Below, one piece after another: positions 1 to 13,200 of a stretch of 64,000 nt of DNA. The stretch comes from Leptidea sinapis (taxonomy: Eukaryota; Arthropoda; Insecta; Lepidoptera; Pieridae), in contig NC_066268.1 of NCBI RefSeq assembly GCF_905404315.1, forward strand, positions 12,438,001-12,502,000, written 5' to 3'. The translations under genes were made by a program, and so were the position numbers. Position 1 is the stretch's first letter, and each line of letters opens with the position of its first letter. The notes beneath the pieces are model-generated. The model made no database searches. It worked only from the letters and a program-made list of their open reading frames with translations, and was not told the origin of the DNA.

Positions 1-424
1 AGTCAATATATAGTTGGAAATCTCATATATATATATAATTACTCACTCCACAATAATGTGTTATTTGGCTGTTAGTTAATATCAAATTATTGGTAACCTT
101 TTTGTACGTTCCGTTATTATCGAATTAATGTCCTTTCTATTTTAAACAGCATTCAAACATAATAATGAAACAGCCTAATAAATATTGTGGTATAAAGCGG
201 ATACAATTATACCGCAACGGATACGTCCATCTTCTGGACGGACTATTTGCTATGACAGAATAATTGTTGTAAGTATTTTAAACCACACACAAAGCTAGTT
301 AGATAAGGGATCAATTGTTTTTAATGGCCGTGAGTGCTGTTAGTCGTATTATATTATCTATCTTCAGGACTTGAAATAACATGAATTGCATGCAAATAAG
401 TACAAAAAGTTTGAAAGGCACATA

Positions 425-650
425 GTTTAACGGACAAACGGCCTTTGGGGCAGAAAAGTCCTCGAATGGCGACCACGTACCGGAAGACGCAGTGCTGGTA
501 GGCCCCCCACAAGATAGACCGACGATCTAGTCAAGATGCCGGAATACGTTGGATGAGGGCAGCGCTGGACCTAACGTCGTGGAAATCTTTGGGGGAGGCC
601 TTTATCTAGCAGTGGACGTCTTCCGGCTGATGATGATGATGATCAAAAAA
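425..650 (+). mobile_element. 3' end of an RTE-type non-LTR element (copy 1)
   Basis: One of four copies (also 39509, 53510 and 54578). The sequence translates, with damage, to the C-terminal pattern GRPPTRWTDD...AGIRW...DRSLW...EAFVQQW of RTE-like reverse transcriptases and ends in a GATGATGAT tail. It is 5'-truncated. Confidence 0.7.
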
Positions 651-1587
651 AAAATCAAAAATCAAAATCAAAAATTTATTTATTTAGCATTTTAGTAAAT
701 AGTATTTGTAGGACTTCCCTTTTAAGTTCGCAGAACCTGTGTTAGGGAAGACCGCTCTTTCCAACGGATAAGAATGCTTACACATTTAACAAAAACATGA
801 ATTATAGTTAAATAAACCAATCTTAGGCATAAAATAAACAAACTAAAAATTATTTCAATATTGAAGAAGTACAAAAAGTGTTTATTATTTATACGCTAAC
901 TTCACCATTGTGCCTTTTGTTTGATTGCCATATTGAGTAAGATCTAGAAAAAGGGACCTAAATAAAACCATTGAACAGGTTTAAGGCATTAGGCGCGAAA
1001 AAATCGGTATTCGAAAATGATTTTCCAGACTTTGCAGAAGAAATAAAAACGAGTCAGGCAGTACAATAATGAATTAAATTAAACTAGCTATCTGAAAACC
1101 AAACTCGAAATCGCATAGAATTAATTTTAATTAGTTCTTAGTTATTAACATAGTATTTACTATGTCCTACTGAAAGGTTTTGTTATACGTCGGCTTTAGA
1201 ATTGAGAGACTAATAACATTATTAATTTGTCTTTGATCATATCGGTGTATTTTCATAGTTAGGTAGGCTGAGCACGCACTGCGATTAAATGCATGCTTTT
1301 AAACGTAAGTCTGAAATCGGAAAAAAATTAACACATAGCTTTCTATACATGCGCACGCATTAGCGACTTTTTTCAGTGACTGATTTTAAAAATGCAACTT
1401 GCTACATTTTGATAACGGTTTATAAAGGCGCGTTTTTTTGTGCCCCATAGTATTAGTATAGTGGCGCATTCGGTTTTCTATTCATTCTCGACTGGGCCAG
1501 CGCAGAGGATAGATCTTTAGGTGATATTGCCTTATGATTTATGAAATGCAGTGTCTTTATATTGTAGATACTGGCTCACAGATTGTA
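650..1587. other. Non-coding stretch; possible non-LTR tail at its left end
   Basis: Short AATCAAA/ATCAAAA repeats at 645-680 look like the tail of a minus-strand non-LTR fragment reaching about 780. I see no gene in the rest. Confidence 0.35.
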
Positions 1588-3110
1588 ATCTTCTTCTTCT
1601 TTTGCCGTTCTCAACCTCTAAGGTGTAGGCCTCCTTCAGCTTATGCCATCTTTTCTGGTCTTGAGCAGTTTCCAACCACTTTGTTCCCACCAGTCTTTTG
1701 GTATCGTCGTACCAACGCATCTGCGGTCTTCCTCTCCGGTGTTTCTCACCCGACGGTCTCTATTCTATCACTGCCTTGCACCACGAGCCATGCTTGCGGG
1801 TGACATGGCCAGCCCACTCCCATTTCAATTTCGCAACACGTTTGGTTACATCGCTCACTTTGCTCTGCTCTCTGACCCATTCGTTTCTTTTACGGTCTCT
1901 CAGTGTAACTACTACTAGTTTTCTCTCAATTGCCCTCTGAGCCACCTGAAGTTTGTGGAGGATCTCCTTAGTAAAAACCCAAGTCTCAGCCCCATACGTA
2001 AGCACTGGCAAAATGCACTGGTCGTGAATACGAGCTTTTTGGTCGGCACTGATTTTCATGTTGAACGCGAACTTGAGTTTGGAGTAAGCTGCCCACGCCA
2101 GTTTTATGCGCCTGTCAATTTCGTTAGCCTGATTGTACTTTCCCATTACGACCTCTTGACACACATACTTTTCCACTTTGTCGATGAAAGTGCCATTTAC
2201 GCTGATGTTTTGCGGTACTCTTTAGCATGTTGGTCATGATCTTGGTTTTGTCGAGGTTCATTTTTAAACCACACTCCTCAGATGCTTGATTGAGATCCTG
2301 TATCATAGCTTGAAGGTCGTCCGGGTTGTTCGCAAGCAGTACTATGTCATCCGCAAATTGTAGGTTACTGAGTCTCTTGTCCTCTATATTAATTCCACGT
2401 TCTACCCAATCCAACTTCTTGAAAATGTCCTCCAGTACACAGGTGAACAGTTTTGGAGAGAGTGTATCTCCCTGTCTAACTCCTCTCTGAATCTTGACAG
2501 GTTGAGTTTCTGGTGGTAAGTTAACCTTTAAAGTTGGATTGTTGTAGATATTTTTTATGAGGTTAGTGTAACGGTGATCAATACGGGCGTTCTGAAGGGA
2601 CTGAACCACTGCCCCAGTTTCAATGCAATCAAATGCCTTCTTCTAGTCTATAAATGCGACCCACAGTGGTAGTTGATATTCGGTGGCTTTTTCAATAATT
2701 ACTCTCATAGTTAATATGTGATCCATAGTGCTAAAACCACCCCTGAAACCTGCTTGCTCAACTGGTTGGTAATAGTCGAGTTTCCTAGTCAAACGAATGG
2801 TAATAATTTTCGTAAACAATTTATACAGCTGTGATGATAGGCTGATAGGTCGATAATTGTTAAGGTCTAATTTGTTCCCATTTTTGAATAGCAGAATGAT
2901 CGTTGCACTTTCCCATTTTTCCGGTACTCGGCACTTATTAAAGAGTTTAATAAGGAACTGTAAGACCACATCCCCACCTTCTTTGACCATTTCTACGATG
3001 AGATCATCTTCACCAGGGGCCTTGCCATTTGACATCTTGAGTATTGCGGCCCGTATTTCAGCTTTTGTTATCTCCGGTATGTCACATCACATGGACATTC
3101 TGTAGTAATT
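1588..3110 (-). pseudogene. RTE-clade non-LTR reverse transcriptase, broken
   Basis: The minus strand encodes successive reverse transcriptase motifs: NGKAPGEDDL, NYRPISLSSQLYKLFT, AGFRGGFSTMDHI, the catalytic FADD box, GVRQGDTLSPKLF, and a C-terminal region with TYGAETWVFT and RWYDDTKR. It is inactivated by an in-frame TAG just before the conserved KKAFD motif (near 2643) and by frameshifts near 2124-2240 and 1720-1760. A CTTCTTCTTCTT run at 1590 is the element's 3' tail. The endonuclease half is missing. It is part of a retrotransposon, not a host gene. Confidence 0.85.
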
Positions 3111-3319
3111 AATATACTCGTCGGGATGCTACAGCACGTCGTTGTACATTTTGCGAAAATACCCTTTCAAATGTCTTTGATCTGTTAATGAGTGTACCCA
3201 GTACCTTTGACGGCGCTGTTTTCGTTTTCTTTTTTCTATTTTGAAAACCAAAGCCGCAACACATGCTGCTCGCCAGAAATCCATGGTGATACTGGAATAA
3301 AATTAAGCAAAACGCCAAC

Positions 3320-4636
3320 CGCAGTGCGAGGTTGTATGCTGTTTTGTGTTTTCAGCTATTTCTAAACCGCTCGCCTTTAACCGCAGTGCGTGCTAAGCCT
3401 TATACAATAAAGACTACTTCTAAATCTAATTCCTAACTCTAATTGCAGCAAGTATAAAAAAGCAAACACACTACTACTGATTGATTGATCCGTTAATTAA
3501 ATCTAGGCCTCAGGTCTATATTCCAGTTAGTGTCTCTATACGTAATCGTAAACGTATCCGTGATCTAGTGGTTTTGTTACTGTCTTCATATCTATTATAA
3601 GATAATACGAACTCAACTATAGCAAGCTGATTCTGGATTAATTTAAAAAGAAATTGCAGATATTATCTGCAAATTCGTTATTTGTGTATAGAAACATCAC
3701 GAAGAGTTCTTGACTTGGTTCATGTGGGACAAGGTTGCGCATTTACGTTTTGAAGCGTCCTAAAATGTGTACACTACATTAACCCATAAACCCTAGTATA
3801 TGGGTAAATTTGCGCAATTACATAAATCCGGAATTTGAGCTCTTACGTAAGCAGGTAAGGTATATCATCACCCCATACTTTTGAGCCGTTTCCGTAGAGC
3901 GCTTTCATTTATCTTAACTGATATGCAGCTCTTCGTTTACCGAATTAATTTCATTGAAAACTTCATAGATTCTATAACTGGTTATCTGAGACATTTCCAG
4001 CCGGGCCTTTCCTAGATCTGGTATTTTCAATACATAATATTCTTAAGCAAAAGTTGCAAATAAAAAAAATCCATATAGGGCAATTGAACGCATTAGCATA
4101 CTTATACGAACAATTTATGCGGATTATTACCCTTAACCATCAAACAAGAGTTTATCAAAATCGTTGACGATTGGATCATCCTAACTGTTTAATCATTACC
4201 ATTAGTCACCCTAGATAATATAAAGAAGTACATACGTTAACAAGCTTACAAGCAAATTTTAGTAAAATATCGGATAAAGTTAAGCAAAAACCAATTCAAA
4301 TAATTCGTGACAAAACAACGTGACGGTGCGAAAGCCACGGAAAAGATACAAGATTTTTAGTTGTAAATTGTTTTTAAAATATTTTGCATGCACACACTAA
4401 CTGCGTACATTTACCCAACGAGACGATATGCGATTACAGGCTCAACCAAAATCGTAATACATAATTTTCAACAATAAATACTGCTTATCTACTGTATAAA
4501 AGAAAAAACGGGCTAAATATGACACCATCAAAAACCGTCATAAATCTAGACGTACCTACCATTTCAAAAAAATTGACATAAATTTGGTAATGCTTTTTGT
4601 TTGGATTGAGAATTAATTTACATTATTAGCCTCATA
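3320..4636. other. Upstream region of the adenylate kinase-like gene
   Basis: AT-rich non-coding sequence before the ATG at 4637. It should contain the promoter, but no TATA box or other element can be named with confidence. Confidence 0.4.
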
Positions 4637-7003
4637 ATGGGTTGTTTCTACTCTCGAAGAACGGAGGAAGTAAGTTGTGGTTTTTGGTATGTAATGTATT
4701 AGAAATTGTTGCAAAATACTAATGTAGAACAGCATATTTCAATGTTTGCAAATCGAAATAGTGCAACTCTGGGATTAGTCAAGGTAATATTACCTATTTT
4801 AAATAATCTGGAGAGGTTCTACTATTCTTTTACGGTAATTTATGAAACTGAAAAGTTTTCCGCAAAGTTTATTTAATTTGTAACTTAGGGCTGAGTCCTA
4901 CAGCTATGGCTCAACCGTCTTATCTTGTTCATTTATTTCAGAGTTGATTTGACTTAGAATAATATCAAACGGCAAGTTTTTTGTTTTAACAGGAAGATGG
5001 ATTATACGACATGACACCAATTAAACATCTGCCAGTAATCTTTGTGAACGGCGTGCCAGGTGCCGGCAATCAAACTGTGGCAGAGACCATCTCCAACATC
5101 ACAGGCTACATGATGATCAGGCCCGGAGAGCTGGTGCGCGCAGAATCTGAGAAAGACACGGCGAGGGGTCGCCTCATTTGTGATAAGTTGCAGGCCCAAG
5201 AAGAATTACCAGAGGTATTGAGTAAATTTTAAAAGAATTTTCTTAAACTACACTTATTTTTGTACTTATATGGTGTACTTCTATCGAGGGTTGATTGATT
5301 GTTTCGCATTGTTCCATTTTTATATGCGTTACCGGCGTAAGTTGCGAGTATGCTCTGCTTTAAGATCCGTAAGAATTCATCAAAGTTGTTCCAAACAGTT
5401 TGAATTTGTTTTCTATGAATTACAAACATGTCCATGTCACTCCAGAGGTACGATTCTATTCATAGGTAGGTGTAGGCACTTTAACTTTGGAAACTTAAAG
5501 AAATTATGTTTGAAATTAACTGTAACTATTTCCTCGCAGCAATTAACGGTGGACCTGATCAAAGAAAATATGCTTATGAACAAGGATGCCTCGGGATTCA
5601 TCCTGGTTGGTTTTCCACGGAATCCTCGCATGTCCAATATATTTAACAGACAAGTCAAATGGCCGGAGAAAATTGTAGCACTTGAAGTGGACAACGAGGT
5701 TAGAAATTTTATTTATGTAGCGAGAGCGAGATGCGTAAATACTAAGATATTCCAAAATTATGTGAAATACTGTCAAATGTTCTGAATCAGCAGTGTTCAT
5801 TTAATTTCTTATTTGTAGCAAGAGAGCAATGGCAGATAATGTTAATAGCTTAGTTAGCTTAGTAATAAGTTGATAGAAAGTCATTAAATGTTTAGGAAAA
5901 AGTACGAAGTTAGTACACGATCTAATACGATTTGCATCTGACAAGTTTTCAAAAGTATAGTTGACAAAATAATAATTTGAAGCAGTTACATGCTTAAACT
6001 GTAGAAAAACTTAATTTAATAATTTAATTTCCAATTAAAAGGAAATGACAATTTCTTTCAGCTAGCAGCAACAAGACTACAAAACAAGTTATCAGAACTA
6101 GGCAGACCAGAATCGGAGATCAATGCAGCTCGGCAGATTGTGAGAGAAGCTGCGCACAAAGTGAAAAGCGTACATAAGAGATTTGGTGGCCACGTTATCA
6201 GGGTGGGTATACCGTCTGAGATTTTTACAACGAATGCTTTGCAATTATTTGATGGCAAATAAATTGCGGTGAATATGACTTCTAATATTGTTGCTTTTTG
6301 ATCGAAATGCCAAAACGAGAGATATGTTATTGACACGCTCAAACTGTCATTTTCGAACAGAGGTAATCTGTAATCCTTCCTCCCAAAGATATATTGATTC
6401 TAAAGATTACAATTTTGATCCATGGTTTGTTTATTGTTACACTTAACCAAAGACTTGGATTATATCTTTGATCGAAAAACCGAAGATCAAAGATTAGATT
6501 GATTATTAATTTGGGCCGTAAATGATTAACTTTAATTAAGAAATTTCATGTTTTGTTTAAACTTTAAGGGGATCATCAAAAATATTTGGATGAAAAACTG
6601 AATAAAACATCGGTCATTCACTAGAAATTTCATTTGTAATTCTAGACAACTTATGCAAACCGATTGTTTATTCATCCGAGTATAATTCCCACAAGTTGAG
6701 AGAGGGATAGACAGCCAGCGAAGGTCCAGGACAAAATTTTGGTTGGACAAAAATTACCAACCAAAATTCCCTTTTGCAAACTGATGATTTCGCGGGGTTA
6801 TAATGTTTATGTGACGTTTTCAGTTGGACAGCAGTGGGAACCCCACAGCCTTGGCCACAGCACTCAAGGAGATCCTTTCCGACACCATAGACAAGAGCCG
6901 GAAACAAGAGCACGCCCCCTCATCAGTGTCCGCACCCGCCATGATCCAGCCTCCCGATGAATCGCGAGACACCACCGAGGAGCGTGAAATAGTTTCTACG
7001 TGA
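4637..7003 (+). CDS. Adenylate kinase-like protein, probable acylated pseudo-kinase
   Basis: Five exons join in phase 0: 4637-4669, 4993-5214, 5540-5698, 6062-6202 and 6824-7003, giving 244 residues. Every intron has GT/AG ends. The fold family is nucleoside monophosphate kinase (adenylate kinase, which interconverts ATP+AMP and 2 ADP). Visible landmarks are a beta strand leading into a P-loop at residues 31-39 (GVPGAGNQT), the AMP-site GELVR at 56-60, LVGFPR at 107-112 and a closing strand plus helix (VIRLDSSGNPTALATALKEI). Key residues differ from active enzymes: the P-loop lysine is Asn37, the substrate-site Asp of the DGYPR motif is Val108, and the LID region lacks the usual Arg/Asp-Asp pattern. 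The N-terminus MGCFYS fits myristoylation at Gly2 with palmitoylation at Cys3, as in membrane-bound AK1-beta. The start is the first ATG of a short exon followed by GTAAGT. The family assignment is strong; loss of catalysis is inferred. Confidence 0.8.
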
Positions 7004-7920
7004 TTTGATATTAATATGTTAATTGTTATGTTTTTAAATTTTATTATATTATGGTTTAAATATTTGGAATATTTTGTCTGATAAGCTCGACTTCTCTTTA
7101 ACTGTACACTGAACTTGTAATGTCACTAACTACGGCACCCTTCAAAGCAAAACACAATATTGCTTGCACCTTACTGCTTCACAATAGAAAAAAGCGTCGC
7201 TGTAGTACTTACGTACCTACCTATGCAAGGAAGACTCCCACTGGTAAACAGCAACTTGGCAACGATTCACTTATTCCTCTGGTGTTGTAGGAGGTATTCT
7301 CTGGTTTACTATCAGGGGTGTACGTCGTCATATCCAAAATAATGTGTTGAAAGAAATGAGGTATTACTTTGCAATCAATAACACCACTTAACACCTTATC
7401 TGGGTCCTTTACGGGGTCGTAATTTTTGGTGGCACATTATAAAATATTGCAGAATTTATTATACTCACGCAGCTTTTTGACTGTATTGAAATTAACAAAA
7501 TAATGCCCGCAGAAAAATCATTTAGAAGACTTACAAAATACAACTTCAATCTCATTCAATTTCTACCTTAAACAACTCTTACCATTTTTCTGATAATTCT
7601 ATAAGCATATAATGTAATACACCTATAATTATACCCTATAATAAATCGCCAGCGATCTTTTTTTTTAATTTGTCTTATATGTGTATTAAATGAGACTTAA
7701 AACTTCAGTAGCTTTAGTCTCGTTGTCGCTCTACTGTTAAAAAAACTTAATAGTAACATCAGCCCCACAGAAATATGTGCATAGTGCTTCTGGAATCAAA
7801 TTCTTCTAGAGTTCAAAAATCCGGCTTAAAGTAAAGCTTGGAATTCTTCGTTTATAGAGTTTTCATTAAAATTCGTTAAAAAATAACGCTTGGTAAACTG
7901 AAGTCTCCCAATTTGAACGG
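7004..7920. other. 3' flank of the kinase-like gene
   Basis: Non-coding. A short piece near 7225-7310 (TTATTCCTCTGGTGTTGTAGG) resembles the tail of Jockey-like elements seen elsewhere in the window. No canonical AATAAA lies close to the stop at 7003. Confidence 0.35.
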
Positions 7921-7924
7921 CTCC

Positions 7925-8345
7925 ACTTAAGAATGAAGAAAGGAAGAACAATAAGCTGAGGCTAATTATCTGGAAGTCACATTCGGCCAGAAACTCACGT
8001 GGAATTCACACATTCGACAAAGCAGTAAAAAAGGTTTAGATGGTATTCGGTGTAAGTCGACGTTTGGTAAGGAGACGGGGGATTGATTGGGGAGTCCGCT
8101 CTAAGCTCCTCCTATGGCTATTCATTGTGTACGCCCCTATTGTTTGATGGATGAAAGCCAGCCAGAAAACAACTGCAAACAGATTAAGCAGCTTGCAGAG
8201 ACTTGCTGTATATGTTGGTAACCGGGGCTATGACGTCCACTCTACGGTTGGTCATTGAGGTGCTACTAAACCTACCACCTCTTCCACTGTTTATACAGCA
8301 AGAGGCGAAGACAAGCATGTTGAGAGCAATCCCCCAAGGGGGTCA
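7925..8345 (+). pseudogene. Relic of a non-LTR element (Loa/I-like)
   Basis: Interrupted reading frames recall the segment between reverse transcriptase and RNase H of Loa/I-type elements (TWNSHIRQSSKKG, then CCICW/TGAM, then LLNLPPLPLF). The same motif (TGAMTATPGAALNTLLNLPP) occurs in the Loa-like element near 49035. It is heavily decayed. Confidence 0.5.
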
Positions 8346-10174
8346 TGTAACTAGATGTCGCAAATGTTTAGGGCTTTAGTAGACTCATACATTAATATGT
8401 GCAAAACTGAGTCTGTACCTAATGGCATGAGACCTGGTTTTGATTCCACAATTAATCACTGTCAAATACTATATTGTCAAATAACCTCCTTGGGACGACT
8501 TCTAACTACAAAATATCGTAGAAGGGCGTGAGCCTCTTACGGTTCACCGATGCTTAAGGCGACACTAAATGCTAGCGACCTTGAGCGATATGAGTTCACG
8601 GCTGCCGGCTTGCCATCTATGTAACAAAGCCAATATTTTCAAAATTCTTGCGTGGAAAACAGTTTATTTGTTTACAATCCTCGTTATTCACTACTAATCT
8701 GAATAAATGTACCTACACAAAAAAGTACAGGCTATAAGAATAACTTTTCTGGGAGTAGTACTAAAAAAATACATCCTGCCATGCCAAAAAACTTGTTTAA
8801 CTGCAAAGAAAAGTGGTAGTTTAAAAAGACTCGGGAGTGTTAACTGGTGGAGTATAACCAACAGCAAGCATTAGCAACCTACAAACAAGACTTAAGGATA
8901 TGTGTAACAGGATTAAGTAATGTTCATTGCTCGAAATGCTTTATTTTCACCACAAAACTTGTCTAAAAACACCATGTTTGCTTGTTTTCTGCTTACTCTT
9001 CGCCTTAACTTGTATTAACATGCAAATAGATAGAACTTTAAGTAGTAGGTTCATTAATAGAACCGTACAAATATTGTCGCTTTAAATTAAATGGATAAAA
9101 ACAGTACTTAATATATATCAAATTGCTATTATTTTGTATTCTGAGGCAAAACTATTTGAATGGACCTGGTAGATTCTGACATTTTATTAGCAATACTAAA
9201 TTCTTATTAATATGTAATACAAAATTATTATAATTTTATATTTTATTAAATTGTATCTCTCAAGTTTTTGCTTATCAGTACGGATAATATTGCAAACATG
9301 GTGCACCCAACAAGCAACAACTAGCGGGTGAGATAATTTGATGGCTAGTCACATTACATAGCCCACAATATCTTTTATATCCTATCCGTAGATATTCAGA
9401 ATCTAACATCAAAGATCGTTGGGTGGATATTAAATAATTTTACTTTTACTTTGTTATTTATGTTTTGATAGAAAAATAAAAATTTTACTAATGGTAATCC
9501 TTGTATTATTATTACTAATTTTAATTTTATTTTAGAAAGAATAAAGCATAAACTAACATTTAACTTAGGTAAATCTAGTTTAGTAGTCTTGTACTTAGTA
9601 TCAAAACCTCAGCGTATTCTCCTCATAAAATGTAAATAAATATTTAAAAAATTACATAACTTTAAGTAATTTAATAACATTTATATAATAAAATGATACT
9701 AAAAGTTAATTATAATTATGTATGTAATATTATATAATTGGGTTATAATTACTTTACTCATTAAATATTTATAATCATTTTTGTAACCTCATTACAAGCT
9801 GAGGATTGAAGCCGCGTTGACGAAAAAGTTACATTAAAACCTCCTTACTTTCAAATCAATGTTAAAAACACTGCTGGCCCCAAAGAATGTATTTTTCGAA
9901 ATTTCAAATCAAATCGCGACAAGCGACACAAGTCGTTGTCATTTGTCACGAAAATGCATCGAATTTCAAAATAAATAGCCAATCAGTTTGCCGATAATCG
10001 CCAGCGGGAAGAGTGGCGAAGAAATTTTTTCCGGCTTCAAGAAAATAATAAAACAAAATCGCCACGCTGCGTAAATCAGTGATAAAAGTTATGAAGATCA
10101 GATTGCGTGAGTATCTGTAATGCCATTTTGAGCGCTTTATTAAAATATTCATACGGCAATAGCCTTCACTTGCT
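8346..10174. other. Intergenic stretch before TGIF
   Basis: AT-rich, with no exon or recognisable repeat. 9180-9780 is extremely AT-rich. The TGIF promoter and 5' UTR probably lie toward the right end. Confidence 0.35.
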
Positions 10175-10226
10175 ATGACAAAAACTAATGACTCAAACTT
10201 TTCTGACAATCCAACAACTTCAGAAA
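10175..10226 (+). CDS. Candidate first coding exon of the TGIF gene
   Basis: The exon at 10919 begins in phase 2 and needs one base from upstream. The ATG at 10175 opens a polar stretch (MTKTNDSNFSDNPTTSE) with a donor at 10226/10227 (A|GTAAAA) leaving one base, and a second phase-matched donor at 10241/10242. A third reading from the ATG at 10188 to the donor at 10258 is also in phase but gives a less typical sequence. Conservation cannot be judged here. Confidence 0.4.
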
Positions 10227-13200
10227 GTAAAACGTATTGTGGTACTTCCAGCACGGAGTAAACTTTATATAACTAGACATTATAAAACAAATAAGTTATA
10301 TTATTGATGTGTTTTTGATCATTAATCCAACGATTATATGCTTAGAAGGACACTTATTTTAGCAGATACGTGAAATCTACGTACTGAGATGCATTAATTG
10401 AGGCCGATATGCGCGTCCTCACCTGGGGAGCATTGGTGATATCCTCTGAATTATAGCAGGCAGACTAGACTCTATATTCATTAATAACAGTAACGCCATC
10501 TCGGCGGGGCCTATATAAATGGTCATAATATTGTAATATATATTTAAATTGATGAAATTTTAATGAAAAATATTGAATCTATTGATAAATTATATCATCA
10601 TTAATATAACTGCCGAAAGTTACCAAAAGCACCATTACATAGATAACGGTCCCGTTTCCTTGATTTACAATGGATTAAGTTTGAGAATTAATTTCTTTAT
10701 AAAGAATTTAGAAAGAAATTAATTCTCAAAATTATATAATACTTGTCAACTCTTTATATTTATGTTTAGCACTGGGTATGTAATTTAACATTGTTCTGTA
10801 AGTCTCTCTTTGGTAATAATATAACATTAAAATTGTAATTTTGTGAAATTTTGATGCCAAAAAAATACCGGGCCATAACCTCTTTACACAAGATGTAACA
10901 CGTTTGTCCGACTCACAGCTCGGGATCGATTTCCATCGACATCGTCAAATGAAGACATTATCGACTCTGGCAACAGCTGGATGAACGATGCGGATGTGCG
11001 CCCGATGATGCCCCGGTTACCCCCGCCCCAGGGGATATTGGTGGGAGGTGTAAGGAAGCGGCGGGGCAATCTGCCCAAGAACTCCGTGAGGATCCTCAAG
11101 CGATGGCTCTACGATCACCGATTCAACGCGTACCCGAGTGACTCGGAGAAGATGTCGTTGAGTCAGGAAGCCAACCTGACCGTGCTACAGGTTAATATAA
11201 TAGTTTCTACACTATTACATCACCACTAAATGGGGCCCATATTAGCCCTCCTCCCGATTAAAAACCTCCCCTATGCTGATAGCTCTAAAGCTTTTCCAAC
11301 CAAGCCGAGCGGGGGCCGTGGTGGCCAAATTTGCCAGACTGCTCGCTGGGCTGGATGAAAAGAAGATCACCAACGATCTAATATATCTGTTAGTCTGTTA
11401 GACTCTAGGCTAACACCTATACGTACTTATATAATATTAGTATGAGCGATCATTGAAGGTATGCAACTGGTTCATCAACGCGCGCCGTCGGATCCTGCCC
11501 GAGATGATCAGACGCGAAGGTCACGATCCCCTGCAGTACACGATATCGCGGAGGGGTCGGAAGCAGCCACCGGGCATGGGGCCCATGGTGGGCATTCCCT
11601 CTACCTCAGGCATGATGGGCATGGGATACCAGTCCGTAGGAAACATCAACGTTGTGCCGTGGAGTGAAGTTCATGTAAGTCGACATAATTTTCTTGGTTG
11701 ATTTGAAACTATGTACTTACATCTATAAACGTACTCCATCACACAGTGACGTCTCATTCAGCTAGATCATAGGTTCTCAACGTGGGCGATAACGCCCCCT
11801 TGTGGGCGTTTGAGACTTTCGGGGGGCAGTAGAAGATCCAGAGAAAATTAGGGGGCATTGAGATGGTGCAGGTGGGGCGTGGGTAGATTAAAAAATATAG
11901 TCTAAAAAGGCAAAAAAATACACGAAAATACTCTAGAAAAAAACATATTCTCAAAGTGGGCGGTGAGCAGAAATAAGGTTGAGAAACTATGAGCTAGATC
12001 TTCAACTAGAATAAGCAAAGCTTTATTTGATGCCAAACACAATAATGGTTTGCATTAAAATTTAAGTTTTTAAATTTTGTTTTCAGAACATGATGGGCCC
12101 TAATCGTTCTCATATAGACTACGGGGAGGGGTTGTTGGTATATCGTGACGTTGATGATTTTGGGGAAGAGGGATACTCCAGTGCAATAAGCGAAGAGGAG
12201 ATCAAGTACGATCCCTCAGTCTGGCAGAGCACCATTCGTTATGGCTCTGACGATAGAGACATGCATGTGGGCCCCCCCAGAATGTAAGTAACTCATCATT
12301 AAACTTAAATAACATGTTACACTTTTCTGCCAATACTTTTCTATCCATCGGTACTTTTAATGAACTACTTAAATTGAACAAAACCTTGATCAAAGACTGT
12401 AATTAATAATAATTAACATTTCGTTTTATTCTTATCTGTTTTTTGCCTTGACTCTCAAAATGCTTGCCTTCGGGTCTTGCTTGTTATAAATTACATTGTA
12501 CTATTCTACGTCAAGGAAATTACATAGGTTATAGCTTACGTGGGTACTAATATCACACGCGTAATAATTTTGTTGTGGTTTCTTTCACATAGGGGCCCAG
12601 CTGTGGTGACGGTGAGCACAGAGGAGGTCCCAGAACTTGGTGGCGATGGCGCTGTTTGGACGCAGCTGACGCCCGTTCCTCCACGGAGACAGGTTAGCAG
12701 CACTCCACCGCCTCCCGTTGCAGTGGAACTAGAAGTCGCCACCACCGACATGACTTAATGTGATGTGCTCAAACTATAAATTGTGTGACACTTTTCATCG
12801 AAGCAGATGGTGCCGGGTTCGTTCTCTGTCAATTTAAGATGCAATGAAACCAAATAGATTTATACCATAAGAGGGCCACTTTGCAATTACCATTTCTGAC
12901 ATAGCTAACCTAACCTAGTTGGGGTAAGTATCTATAAATATAGCTGACCACTGCGGTTATTATTCCCATATATAATGACAGATAATTTGAAGATATTTGC
13001 GATTATTTAATTTGGGCACAGATTACGCACGAGTTGAATGCAGAGTTGAGCAATGTTTAAGGTTACATTTTAACCTAATAATTATATCTCAAATTTTCTT
13101 CTGCCTTCCTTCAACACACATATCGAAAACATTTTTTGCCATTTCCCGTGCTTGGCGATTAATAAAAACTCGTGTTTTTTGAACAGTCATCACAAATAAT

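Noticed and set aside
5270..5785. 171-codon open frame as a separate gene
   Set aside because: Its useful part is the kinase-like exon at 5540-5698; the rest is intron read-through.
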